Assembly: GCF_004359985.1 (NCBI RefSeq)
Contig: NZ_SMRO01000001.1
Coordinates: 1,898,193 to 1,962,192, forward strand
DNA: 64,000 nucleotides
Direction: 5' to 3'
Source of the DNA: Paraburkholderia flava
GTDB lineage: Bacteria > Pseudomonadota > Gammaproteobacteria > Burkholderiales > Burkholderiaceae
Under the pieces are notes generated by a model, which was given only the letters and a program-made list of their open reading frames with translations, had not been told where the DNA came from and ran no database searches. Position 1 is the first letter of the stretch. Each line of letters opens with the position of its first letter. Shown here one piece after another: positions 50,620-59,959 of this stretch. Position numbers and translations under genes: made by a program.

Positions 50620-53454
50620 TCAAGCGCGGGGCACGCCATCCTCGACGAGCAACGCAACCGGCAGCGCGGCGAGCGCATCGCGCAGATAAAGCCGGCCGTT
50701 CTCGTCGACCTTCGGTGCCGCCGGACTGAACCAGTCGAACAGCGCACGCGACGCGAGATCGTTCGGCACGACGACGGCGGTGTCGCCCCATGTTTCCGCT
50801 TCGACGCACGGCACGTCGCTGTGAAGATCAAGCAACGGCATCGCAAGCCGAGTCGCAATGATCACTGCCCACGCATTGCCATGCCGCCGCGCGAACGCAA
50901 TCGCATGCGCCGCGTGTTCGCCTTCGATTTCCAGCGGCAGATACGCACCCGCACCGAGCAGCGCCGGCAGATGCGCGCGCAGTGCAAGACCACGCTGCAC
51001 GACTGCGAGTTTCACGCGTCCATCGCGCCAGTGGTCGAGTTGCGTCGACGGTGGCGCACCAGGTGGCTGAGCGCCGGCAGCTTCAACCAGCCACGCATGC
51101 CGCTGCGCGAAATCGACTGGCCGTCGATTGTCCGGATCGACGAGACTGAAGTCCCACAGCTCCGTGCCCTGATACAGATCGGGCACACCAGGCGACGCGA
51201 GCCGCAGCACCGTCTGCTGCAAGCCGTTGATCGCGCCTGCGCACGCGATCCGCGCGACGAACGCCGACAGTTCGTGCAGAAAGCCGTCGCGCCGTTGCGG
51301 CGCGACGATGTCGAACAGGAAATCGTGGCAAGCCTGTTCGTACGTTTCGTCGGGTGCGAGCCACGACGTGCGCAACTTCGCTTCGCGCAGCGCTTTCAGT
51401 TGCCATTGCGCGACGCGTTCGGCGAGCGCTTTCACGCCGGCTTCGTCGTCGGGCGAAAGATCGAGCGGCCAGCAACCGACGAGCGTCTGATAAAGCATTG
51501 CCTCCGCAGCAGCACCGGGTGCCCAGTCATCGCCGGCCGAACGTCGATGCGGCGTGTTCAACGTCGACCAGCCGCGCAGTGTCGCGCTCCAGTCATCGGC
51601 GATTTCGCTCAGCACCGCGAGCCGCGCACGCACGTCTTCGCCGCGCTTGTGATCGTGCGTCGCGGTCGCGAGCATCGCATTCGGGAAACGGCGCGCGCGT
51701 TCGAGATTCGTCGCGTGGAACTGCTCGACACTCAACGCGAATTCACCGGGATCGGCGCCCACCTCGTTGCGCGACAGCAGTCGTCCATAGCGATAGAACG
51801 CGGTGTCTTCGATCGACTTCGCGGCGACCGGCGCCGTGAGTTGCGAGAACACAGTCTGCGCGGTGCGACGCGAAACGCCTGCGTGCGGGTTGGGCTGCGC
51901 GGGTGGTGTGCTCTCCGCGACTTCATCGGGCCCATTGCGCCCGAGCCACGCATCGACCTGTTCGAGCACCGCATGATCCGACAACGGCAACGTGCGTTTC
52001 GCCGCATCGAGCGCTGCGTCGAAGTACACGTTGTCGTCGTCGCTGCGCAGGCCGTTCAGCGGGTACACGCGATATACCGGAAAATGAACGACCAGTTCCG
52101 CGAGCACGCGACGAATCGCGGTGTACGTGAAGTCGCGTGTCGCGACCGTTTCGCGCGCGATCCGGTGCAACGCACGCGCACAGCGATCCAGTTCCGCCGC
52201 AAGATTTTCCGCGAGCATCTGACGACGCGCCGCGAGTGCTTCATCGGCGAACACTGCGCTGCGGCCGCTGATCTCTGCCCACGTCTCAGCGAGCGGTTCC
52301 GCGCCTGCCGCATCGTGCAGCAACGCGCCGACGTCGTTCATGAAGTCGTAACCGGTCGTACCGTCGATGGGCCAGTCGTCGCGCAGCGCCTCACCACGCG
52401 CGAGAATTTTTTCGACCACCAGATACGGCGTGTCCTCACCCGACTCACGCAACTCGCTCAACCGTTGACGCACACGCTGGCAATATTCACGCGGCTCCGC
52501 GAGCCCGTCGACGTGATCGATACGCAGACCATCGATCGTGCCTTCCGCGTACAGCCGGAACACCAGCGCGTGCACCGCATCGAACACATCAGGCCGCTCG
52601 ACGCGCACACCTGCAAGCGCGCTGATATCGAAGAAGCGCCGCCAGTTCACCTCGTCCGCGGCGGCGCGCCACCACGCGAGCCGAAAGTGCTGACGTTCGA
52701 GTAGCCGATGCAGACGGTCGCGCGCAACAGGCGTGTCGGCGGAATACGCGGCGAGCGCGACGTCGAATGCGGCCGCGCCATTCTGCGCGGCGAATTCGCG
52801 CAGTGCGTCGCGCGCGGCGGCGGCGCGCGGATGATCGGCGGGCTGCGTCGTCAGGCTCGCGAACAGATCGGCGAGTGCATTGAGATCGGTGCGATCGGCG
52901 GCCTGCAGGATGCTCGCGTAATCGACCGGGCACACGGGGCACACGTGCTCGCCGTACGCGATCTCGAAGCGCCCTGTGTCGGTCGCGAAGCGCAGCGTAA
53001 TGCGCCCGGCGTTCAGCTCGTCGCCGTACGGCGCGCCGAGAAACGGCACCAGCACCTTGCCGCGCAATGCCGGGTCCGGCGAATGCCAGTCGACGTCGAA
53101 ATGACGCGCGTACGCGCTATGCCGTCCCCATTCGAGGATGTCGAGCCACCACGCGTTGTGCGCACCGCCGACGCCCATATGATTCGGCACCACGTCGACG
53201 ATCAGTCCCATCCCGCGCGCATGCAGCGCGTCCGCGAGCCGCTTGAGCGCCGCTTCGCCGCCGCATTCGACGCTGACCGTCGAGTAATCGACGGTGTCGT
53301 AGCCGTGCGTCGAACCGGGTCGCGCGGTCGTCACCGGCGACGCGTACAGATGGCTCACGTCGAGCGCCGCGAAGTAGTCGAGTTGCGCGAGCGCGTCGTC
53401 GAACGTGAAGTCCTTGTGGAACTGCAACCGGTACGTCGAGCGGGGGCCGTTCAT
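50620..53454 (-). CDS. treY: Maltooligosyltrehalose synthase
   Basis: Converts the reducing end of malto-oligosaccharides to a trehalosyl unit; GH13 family, 944 residues. Seen: STYRLQFHKDFTFDDAL start, VVPNHMGVGG, catalytic Asp in IDGLRIDHVDGLAEP, catalytic Glu region YLVVEKILARGE, and the C-terminal GVPDLYQGTELWDFSLVDPDNRRPVDF. The ATG overlaps the malQ stop (ATGA). Last gene of the operon; works with TreZ. Confidence 0.97.
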   Translation of the reverse strand: MNGPRSTYRLQFHKDFTFDDALAQLDYFAALDVSHLYASPVTTARPGSTHGYDTVDYSTVSVECGGEAALKRLADALHARGMGLIVDVVPNHMGVGGAHNAWWLDILEWGRHSAYARHFDVDWHSPDPALRGKVLVPFLGAPYGDELNAGRITLRFATDTGRFEIAYGEHVCPVCPVDYASILQAADRTDLNALADLFASLTTQPADHPRAAAARDALREFAAQNGAAAFDVALAAYSADTPVARDRLHRLLERQHFRLAWWRAAADEVNWRRFFDISALAGVRVERPDVFDAVHALVFRLYAEGTIDGLRIDHVDGLAEPREYCQRVRQRLSELRESGEDTPYLVVEKILARGEALRDDWPIDGTTGYDFMNDVGALLHDAAGAEPLAETWAEISGRSAVFADEALAARRQMLAENLAAELDRCARALHRIARETVATRDFTYTAIRRVLAELVVHFPVYRVYPLNGLRSDDDNVYFDAALDAAKRTLPLSDHAVLEQVDAWLGRNGPDEVAESTPPAQPNPHAGVSRRTAQTVFSQLTAPVAAKSIEDTAFYRYGRLLSRNEVGADPGEFALSVEQFHATNLERARRFPNAMLATATHDHKRGEDVRARLAVLSEIADDWSATLRGWSTLNTPHRRSAGDDWAPGAAAEAMLYQTLVGCWPLDLSPDDEAGVKALAERVAQWQLKALREAKLRTSWLAPDETYEQACHDFLFDIVAPQRRDGFLHELSAFVARIACAGAINGLQQTVLRLASPGVPDLYQGTELWDFSLVDPDNRRPVDFAQRHAWLVEAAGAQPPGAPPSTQLDHWRDGRVKLAVVQRGLALRAHLPALLGAGAYLPLEIEGEHAAHAIAFARRHGNAWAVIIATRLAMPLLDLHSDVPCVEAETWGDTAVVVPNDLASRALFDWFSPAAPKVDENGRLYLRDALAALPVALLVEDGVPRA

Positions 53455-55619
53455 GGCGTATCCGACGGCAACGGCGCGGTGGAAGAAGCGCTACGCGCAC
53501 GATCGACAGCCAGCAACCGGTCAACGAACGCGGTGTCGTCGAACAGCGCATCGACCGGTAGTGCGAGACGGCGGCGCCAGTTCGGATGCTCGTCGATCGA
53601 GCCCGGCAGGTTCGGCTGATCGACGAGCGCCAGCAGATCTTCGAGCGGATACGCGACGAGCGGCGCGGGCGTCGCGGCGACGAACGCGAGCGCTTCGTCG
53701 ACCGGCGCTTCGCTTTGCGGCGGCGCGGGCACGTCGCGCGCAGCGACGCCGGCTTGCTGGAACGCACTCCACAGCGCATCGCGTTGCGTTGCGCGCTCGG
53801 CCAGCGCGAGCTGCACCGGATCGCGTCCATCGGCGCGCGGCAGCGTCTGACCGATCCGGTTGCGCCACGCGATGTCTTCGCCGCGCCACCATCCGGTGAC
53901 GGTCGGCAGATCGTGCGTGGTCGTCGTCGCGAGCACGTTCGCGTCCCAGGCGCGCGGCGCCTTGAAGCCTTTACTTTGTTTCATTTGCTCGAACCACAGC
54001 ACGCGGATGCCGGCGAGCCCATGCTCGTCGAGCCGTTCCCGAAAACCCGGCGGCACGGTGCCGAGATCTTCGCCGATCACGATCGCACGATGCCGCCACG
54101 ATTCGAGCGCGATCAGCCGCAGCAGATCGTCGAGCGGATAGCGCAGATACGCGCCGTCCTTCGCCTGCGCGCCTTCGGGCACGAGCCACAGACGCCGCAG
54201 CCCGAGGATGTGATCGATGCGGATGCCGCCCGCGTGCGCGAACGCGGCGCGCAGCATGTCGATGAACGCGGTGAAGCCCTGGTTGCGCATCGCGCGCGGC
54301 GAGAACGTCGTGAGCCCCCACGCCTGGCCGGCCTGATTGAACAGGTCCGGCGGCGCGCCCACCGACACGCCTTGCAGCATGTCGTCGCGATACGACCACG
54401 CGTGACTGCCGCCGCTGTCGCAACCCACCGCGAGATCGGCGATCAGGCCGATCGCCATGCCGGCGTCGCGCGCGACGTGCTGTGCGTGCGACAGCCCCTT
54501 CGCGGCGAGCCATTGCAGGAACAGATGGAACGCGATTTCGTCGCGATGCGCGTCGGCGAACGCGTCGACTTCCGGGCTGCGCGGATCGCGCAACGCGTCG
54601 GGCCAGTTGCGCCAGTAGCCGTCGCCGTGCTGCGCGTGCAGCGCTTCGAAGCGCGCGTGGTCTTCGAGCGCGCGGCCGCCGCGTTCGCAGAAGCCGTGAA
54701 ATTCGAGTGCGCGCGGCGACTGCTGTGCGATGTCGTGTGCGCGGAACCGGTCGAACAGCACGCGCAGCACCGCGAGCTTCGCGCGCACCGCATGCGGCCA
54801 GTCGATCAGCGGTAGTTGTTCCAGTTGTTGCCACGTATCGGCGAGACCGGCTGCGTCGATGGCAGCACGCGCTGCATCGTGACCGAACACGGCGGCCGGA
54901 TCGATATGCGCAACGTTCAGCCACAACCGCGACGACGGCGAGTACGGACTGAACGTGTTCGGCGCCGCGCTGAACATCGCGTGCGTCGGACTGACGGCGA
55001 GTGCATGCGCGCCGTGCTTCGCGCTATCCACCGCGAGCGCCGCAAGCGCCGAGTAGTCGCCGATGCCACCGTCGCCTGTGCGCCGCAGGCCATACAGCTG
55101 CGCGCCGATGCCCCAGAGCGGCGGCGGCTTCGAGTCTGCGTTGTGCAGCGTTCGCCACGCATCCGCGACGGTGTAGCAACGCGGCGGTGCGACCGCGAGC
55201 GTCACGCGCTGCTCGTTGATCACCAGCGTGTGATAACCCGCTTCGCCGATCGGTGACAGCAGTGCCGGCTCGCCCTTCGGCGCAGTGAAACGACCATCGA
55301 TCAGCGCTCCGCTTTCCAGTTCGATCCGGTAACGACTGCCCGAGCGGATCGACGACGCGGGCAGTGCGATCGCGCGTTCGCATGCGGCAGTCATCAACGG
55401 CGGCAAACGACGTCCCGATGTTTCACTGTCGATCGCCGCTGCGCTTTGACGGATCTGCGTCGCGTTGCCGCACGGCAGACCCATCCGTTCGAGCAGCACC
55501 GCGAGCGTCGCGTCGGGCACGCGCTGCGTCGAGCCGTGCGCGTCGGACCAGTCGACTTCGAAGCCCGCGCGCGAAGCGAGGTGGTCGATCGTGTTGCCGG
55601 AGCGTCGCGTTGTGGTCAT
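53451..55619 (-). CDS. malQ: 4-alpha-glucanotransferase
   Basis: Amylomaltase (GH77) that transfers glucan segments between malto-oligosaccharides. It has 722 residues. Seen: N-terminal domain, then YGLRRTGDGGIGDYSALAALA, LIADLAVGCDSGGSHAWSY, catalytic Asp in GIRIDHILGLRRLWLVPEG, catalytic Glu in VIGEDLGTVPPGF, and TTTHDLPTVTGWW. ATGA overlaps couple it with treZ upstream and treY downstream. It would remodel glucans to suitable lengths for TreY. Confidence 0.96.
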   Translation of the reverse strand: MTTTRRSGNTIDHLASRAGFEVDWSDAHGSTQRVPDATLAVLLERMGLPCGNATQIRQSAAAIDSETSGRRLPPLMTAACERAIALPASSIRSGSRYRIELESGALIDGRFTAPKGEPALLSPIGEAGYHTLVINEQRVTLAVAPPRCYTVADAWRTLHNADSKPPPLWGIGAQLYGLRRTGDGGIGDYSALAALAVDSAKHGAHALAVSPTHAMFSAAPNTFSPYSPSSRLWLNVAHIDPAAVFGHDAARAAIDAAGLADTWQQLEQLPLIDWPHAVRAKLAVLRVLFDRFRAHDIAQQSPRALEFHGFCERGGRALEDHARFEALHAQHGDGYWRNWPDALRDPRSPEVDAFADAHRDEIAFHLFLQWLAAKGLSHAQHVARDAGMAIGLIADLAVGCDSGGSHAWSYRDDMLQGVSVGAPPDLFNQAGQAWGLTTFSPRAMRNQGFTAFIDMLRAAFAHAGGIRIDHILGLRRLWLVPEGAQAKDGAYLRYPLDDLLRLIALESWRHRAIVIGEDLGTVPPGFRERLDEHGLAGIRVLWFEQMKQSKGFKAPRAWDANVLATTTTHDLPTVTGWWRGEDIAWRNRIGQTLPRADGRDPVQLALAERATQRDALWSAFQQAGVAARDVPAPPQSEAPVDEALAFVAATPAPLVAYPLEDLLALVDQPNLPGSIDEHPNWRRRLALPVDALFDDTAFVDRLLAVDRARSASSTAPLPSDTP

Positions 55620-57517
55620 GTGTGTTGCCTCGGATTCACGGCGACACGCGCATCGTGATGCAACGCGTACTCCGACACATCACCCGTAAGCCACGCGATG
55701 CACGCGTATGCAGGCAACTCGTGCGCATCCGCGCGTTCGCGTGCACGTGGCGGCGTTTCGAATATGACCTTGCCCGAGGGTAGCGTGGGCAACGGCACTG
55801 CGTCGCTCGATAGATTCAACGCAATCGACAGCGTCTGCCCATCGCCGAGACCCCAGCAGGCGACGAGCGCATCCGCATCGCCGCCCGTAGCCTTCGCGAG
55901 TACGTCAGCGCCGAGTGCCTTCGAATGCGCGAGCCGTGGCGCGATCAGCTTTGCGCGGACGGCCAGCGCGGACTGATAGAAGTGCATCCATTCGCGGCGA
56001 TCGATGTCATCAGGTGCGCCGACCGTGAGAGATGAAGCCGCAAACGTCCGCGGATCGTTCGGATCAGGAATGAGTGCGCGCCGCTGCTCATCGCTGAACG
56101 CAGAAAAACGCGCGAACTCGCGACGCCGTCCTTCACGGACCGCATCCGCGAGATCGCCGGTGTAGTCGGTGAAGAACAGGAACGGCTGCTGCGAGCCATA
56201 CTCTTCATCCATGAAAAGCAGTGGAATCTGCGGCGACAGCAGCAGCAACGCGGTCGCTGCGCGCAACGCATCGGGCGAACACAGCGAGCGCAACCGCTCG
56301 CCGAGCGCACGATTGCCGATCTGATCGTGGTTCTGCAGGAACATCACGAACGACGTCGGCGGCAATTGCGTGCTCGCTTCGCCACGCGGCTCGCCATCAT
56401 GATTCGGCGACGCTTCGCCCTGATACGCAAACCCTTCGCCGAGCACGCGCGCGAGCTTGCGAATCGGCTGCTCGGAAAACGCGCGATAGTAGCCTTCGGT
56501 TTCGCCGGTCAGCAGCACGTGCAGCGTGTTGTGCGCGTCGTCGTTCCATTGCGCGTCGAAATGCTCGTCGAGCAGACTCGCGGTGTTGTGCTCGTTCTCG
56601 AGGACGAGATACACGTAGCGGCCGTGCTGCATCTTCGCGCGGATCGTGTCGGACAGATCGCGCAGCCAGCGATCGTTCGCGATCGCATGCACGGCGTCGA
56701 GACGCAGCCCGTCGAAGCGATATTCGTTGAGCCAGTAGATCGCGTTGTCGGTGAAGAATTCGCGCACTTCGGTGCGTTCGAAATCGATCGCGGGTCCCCA
56801 CGGCGTATGCGTACCTTCGCGGAAGAACGTCTTCGCGTACTGATGCAGATAGTTGCCGTCCGGTCCGAAGTGGTTGTACACGACGTCGAGCAGCACCGCG
56901 AGCCCGAGGCCATGCGCGGTGTCGATCAGCGCTTTAAGAGCGTCGGGGCGGCCGTAGCTAGAATCGGGTGCGTACGGCAGCACGCCGTCGTAGCCCCAGT
57001 TGCGCGTGCCGGGGAAATCGTTGAGCGGCATCAACTCGATCGCGGTGACGCCGAGCGCGGCCAGCGCGGGCAGCCGCTTCGCAACACCTTCATACCCGCC
57101 GAGCGCGCCCACGTGCACTTCGTACAGCACCGCTTCTTCCCACGGCCGGCCATGCCAGCGCGTGTGCTGCCACGTGTACGCGCGCGGATCGATCACTTCG
57201 CTCGGACCGTGCACGTCGTGCGGCTGAAAGCGCGACGCAGGATCGGGCACGGTGAGTCCGCTGTCGAGCCGGAACCGGTACAGCGTGCCGGCCGTGCACG
57301 GCGCCTCGGCTTCGAACCAGCCGTTGCCGGTCGGCGTCATGTCGATCGCTTCCGGTTGCCCGGGGCCTTCGAGCAGCACCTGCACCGCGTCGCACGACGG
57401 CGCCCAGAAGCGGAAGCGTGTGCGCGGCTTCGCGCACGACGCGCCGATCAGCTGCGCGCCGAACGGCAGGCAATGCGCGTAGTGATGCGCGTGTGGATCG
57501 ATCGGATGGTCGGACAT
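55616..57517 (-). CDS. treZ: Malto-oligosyltrehalose trehalohydrolase
   Basis: Releases free trehalose from the trehalosyl end made by TreY; GH13, 633 residues. Seen: N-terminal E-set domain (RFRFWAPSCDAVQVLLEGPG), YEVHVGALGGYEGVAKRLP, VVYNHFGPDGNY, catalytic Asp in FDGLRLDAVHAI, catalytic Glu in LVLENEHNTAS, and FLQNHDQIGNRALGERL. It follows glgX by 33 nt and overlaps malQ by 4 nt. Confidence 0.97.
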   Translation of the reverse strand: MSDHPIDPHAHHYAHCLPFGAQLIGASCAKPRTRFRFWAPSCDAVQVLLEGPGQPEAIDMTPTGNGWFEAEAPCTAGTLYRFRLDSGLTVPDPASRFQPHDVHGPSEVIDPRAYTWQHTRWHGRPWEEAVLYEVHVGALGGYEGVAKRLPALAALGVTAIELMPLNDFPGTRNWGYDGVLPYAPDSSYGRPDALKALIDTAHGLGLAVLLDVVYNHFGPDGNYLHQYAKTFFREGTHTPWGPAIDFERTEVREFFTDNAIYWLNEYRFDGLRLDAVHAIANDRWLRDLSDTIRAKMQHGRYVYLVLENEHNTASLLDEHFDAQWNDDAHNTLHVLLTGETEGYYRAFSEQPIRKLARVLGEGFAYQGEASPNHDGEPRGEASTQLPPTSFVMFLQNHDQIGNRALGERLRSLCSPDALRAATALLLLSPQIPLLFMDEEYGSQQPFLFFTDYTGDLADAVREGRRREFARFSAFSDEQRRALIPDPNDPRTFAASSLTVGAPDDIDRREWMHFYQSALAVRAKLIAPRLAHSKALGADVLAKATGGDADALVACWGLGDGQTLSIALNLSSDAVPLPTLPSGKVIFETPPRARERADAHELPAYACIAWLTGDVSEYALHHDARVAVNPRQHT

Positions 57518-57550
57518 GATTCGTTACCCTTCGGTTGGGTGCATCGCACG

Positions 57551-59824
57551 TCATTCCTGTGCTGCACCGTCGTCCTGATCGTCGTCGGGGCCGGCATCGA
57601 CGGGTTCGGGCACCGGCTCGGGTATGGCTTCCGGCGGACCCATATCGTCGGCGGCGAGCGGCGGGGGCGATGACAGCACCCGTTCGTGTGCGCGCCAGCC
57701 CGCATGCCAGTCGGCGTTACCGGTCGGCTGCGCGGCCAGCAGTACGAAGCCATGCGCGGCGACGTCGATCTGCGCGGCCTCGAGTGCATGCGGTGCCGCA
57801 TCGGGCTGCGCCGTATCGAGCAGCACGTGCCATTCCAGCTGCTGCGGTTGCGGCGGCGGCGTGAACGGCAACGCGTCGCCGGACGCGTTCAGCATCATCA
57901 ACAATACTTCGGTTTCGCCATCCGGTCCGGGCCCCGCGCGCCGTAACGTCAACGCGCGGCCTTCGGGGTTGCCCCAGGCCTCGGTCGACAGCGGCTCGCC
58001 GCGTTCGTCGAACCAGCCGACGTCGGGTACGCCCTCCATCGCTTCGCGATCGCCGAACAGGAAGCGCGTTTCGCGCAGCAGCGGATGCTGTTTGCGCAGC
58101 GCGATCAACTGCGCGACGAACGCGGTCATCTTCCGGCCGTCTTCGCTCGACGTGTGCATCCAGTCGATCCACGAAATCTCGTTGTCCTGGCAGTACGCGT
58201 TGTTGTTGCCGCGCTGCGTGCGGCCGCCTTCGTCGCCGGCGAGCAGCATCGGCGTGCCGAGCGCGACGAACAGCGTCGCGAGCAGGGAGCGCGCGACGCG
58301 TTCGCGTGTCGCGAGAATGGCGGCGTCGTCGGTCGGTCCTTCCGCGCCCCAGTTCGAACTGCAGTTTTCGTTGTGGCCGTCGTTGTTGCCTTCGCCGTTG
58401 ACCTCGTTGTGCTTCTGCTCGTACGCGACGAGATCGGCGAGCGTGAAGCCGTCATGCGACGCGACGTAGTTCACCGACGCCCACGGCCGCCGATGCCGTC
58501 GATTGAACAGATCCGCCGAGCCGGTCAGGCGCGCGGCGAGGTCCGGCCGCAGTCCCGCGTCGCCGCGCCAGAAACGGCGCACCGTGTCGCGGAAGCGGTC
58601 GTTCCATTCGCCGAAGCCCGGCGGATGATTGCCGAGCTGATAGCCGCCCGGCCCGATGTCCCACGGTTCGGAGATCAGCTTGCGCTGCGACAGCACGGGG
58701 TCCTGACGCAACGCATCGAAGAAGCCTGAACCCGGATCGAAGCCGCCTTGCTCGCGTCCGAGCGTCACACCGAGATCGAACCGGAAGCCGTCGATGTTGA
58801 ACGCGGTCGACCAGTAGCGCAGCGAATCGGTGACCATCTGCAGCACGCGCGGATGCGTGAGGTTCAGCGTGTTGCCGCAGCCGGTGTCGTTGATGTGATG
58901 ACGCTCGTCGCCGGGAATCAGGCGGTAGTAGCTGGCGTTGTCGAGACCGCGCCACGATACCGTCGGCCCCATCTCGTTGCCTTCGCAGGTGTGGTTGTAG
59001 ACGACGTCGAGAATCACCTCGATGCCCGCCGCGTGAAGCTGGCGCACCGCGATGCGCATTTCGTCGAGACGGTGCGTCGACAGGTACATCGGGTCCGGCG
59101 CGAAGAACGCAGCGGTGTTGTACCCCCAGTAGTTGCGCAGATCGCGCTCGACGAGAAAGCGGTCGTTCAGAAACGCATGCACCGGCAGCAACTCGACGGC
59201 GGTGACGCCAAGCGTGCATAAATGATCGATGAATTCCGGCGACGCGAGCGCCGAGAACGTGCCGCGTTCGTGCGCGCGCAGATCGCGCCGCAGCATCGAC
59301 GCGCCGCGCACGTGGGTTTCGTAGATCACCGTTTCGCCCCACGGCACGTTCGGTCGCGTGTCATGCGACCAGTCGAATGCTTCGTCGACGACCACGCACT
59401 TCGGCATCGCGGGCGCGGAATCGCGCCGGTCGATCGACAGATCGACGCGGTTCGAATGCACGCGATACCCGAACAGCGCATCGGACCAGCGGAACTGTCC
59501 GACCAGCTTGCGCGCGTACGGATCGATCAGCAGTTTGTGCGGATTGAAGCGATGCCCGTGCTGCGGCTGATACGGCCCATGTGCGCGAAAACCGTACACA
59601 GTGCCCGGATGCGCGTACGGCAGATAGCCGTGCCAGATTTCGTCGGTGCATTCGGGCAGCGGCAGACGCGCGAGTTCCTTGCGGCCGGTTGGATCGAACA
59701 GACATAGTTCGATTTTCTGCGCGTTCGCCGAGAACACCGCGAAGTTCACACCGAGCCCGTCCCAGCTCGCGCCGAGCGGGTAGGGCAGGCCCGGCGCCAG
59801 TCGGTCGGGCAGTACGTGCGACAT
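57551..59824 (-). CDS. glgX: Glycogen debranching enzyme GlgX
   Basis: Hydrolyses alpha-1,6 branches of glycogen; GH13 with an N-terminal CBM48-like domain, 757 residues from this start. Seen: PYPLGASWDGLGVNFAVFSANA, VYNHTCEGNEMGPTVSWRG, NTLNLTHPRV, catalytic Asp in IDGFRFDLGVTLGRE, LISEPWDIGPGGYQLGNHPPG (catalytic Glu), and NYVASHDGFTLADLV. I start at the ATG at 59824 (AGGAAC upstream), where homology begins. An Asp/Glu/Pro-rich C-terminal tail of about 40 residues is not conserved. It lies 135 nt after glgB. Confidence 0.96.
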   Translation of the reverse strand: MSHVLPDRLAPGLPYPLGASWDGLGVNFAVFSANAQKIELCLFDPTGRKELARLPLPECTDEIWHGYLPYAHPGTVYGFRAHGPYQPQHGHRFNPHKLLIDPYARKLVGQFRWSDALFGYRVHSNRVDLSIDRRDSAPAMPKCVVVDEAFDWSHDTRPNVPWGETVIYETHVRGASMLRRDLRAHERGTFSALASPEFIDHLCTLGVTAVELLPVHAFLNDRFLVERDLRNYWGYNTAAFFAPDPMYLSTHRLDEMRIAVRQLHAAGIEVILDVVYNHTCEGNEMGPTVSWRGLDNASYYRLIPGDERHHINDTGCGNTLNLTHPRVLQMVTDSLRYWSTAFNIDGFRFDLGVTLGREQGGFDPGSGFFDALRQDPVLSQRKLISEPWDIGPGGYQLGNHPPGFGEWNDRFRDTVRRFWRGDAGLRPDLAARLTGSADLFNRRHRRPWASVNYVASHDGFTLADLVAYEQKHNEVNGEGNNDGHNENCSSNWGAEGPTDDAAILATRERVARSLLATLFVALGTPMLLAGDEGGRTQRGNNNAYCQDNEISWIDWMHTSSEDGRKMTAFVAQLIALRKQHPLLRETRFLFGDREAMEGVPDVGWFDERGEPLSTEAWGNPEGRALTLRRAGPGPDGETEVLLMMLNASGDALPFTPPPQPQQLEWHVLLDTAQPDAAPHALEAAQIDVAAHGFVLLAAQPTGNADWHAGWRAHERVLSSPPPLAADDMGPPEAIPEPVPEPVDAGPDDDQDDGAAQE

Positions 59825-59959
59825 GAATCCCGTTCCTGTTTTTCTCATGGATGTGATGTCCGCCCTTTGGTACCTTAGGTATTGCACGCGCCTCGTGGCA
59901 CGCGGTGTTGCTCCATCACGCGGCTGGATCTGCCGCGTTTGCTATCGAACAGGCGCCGG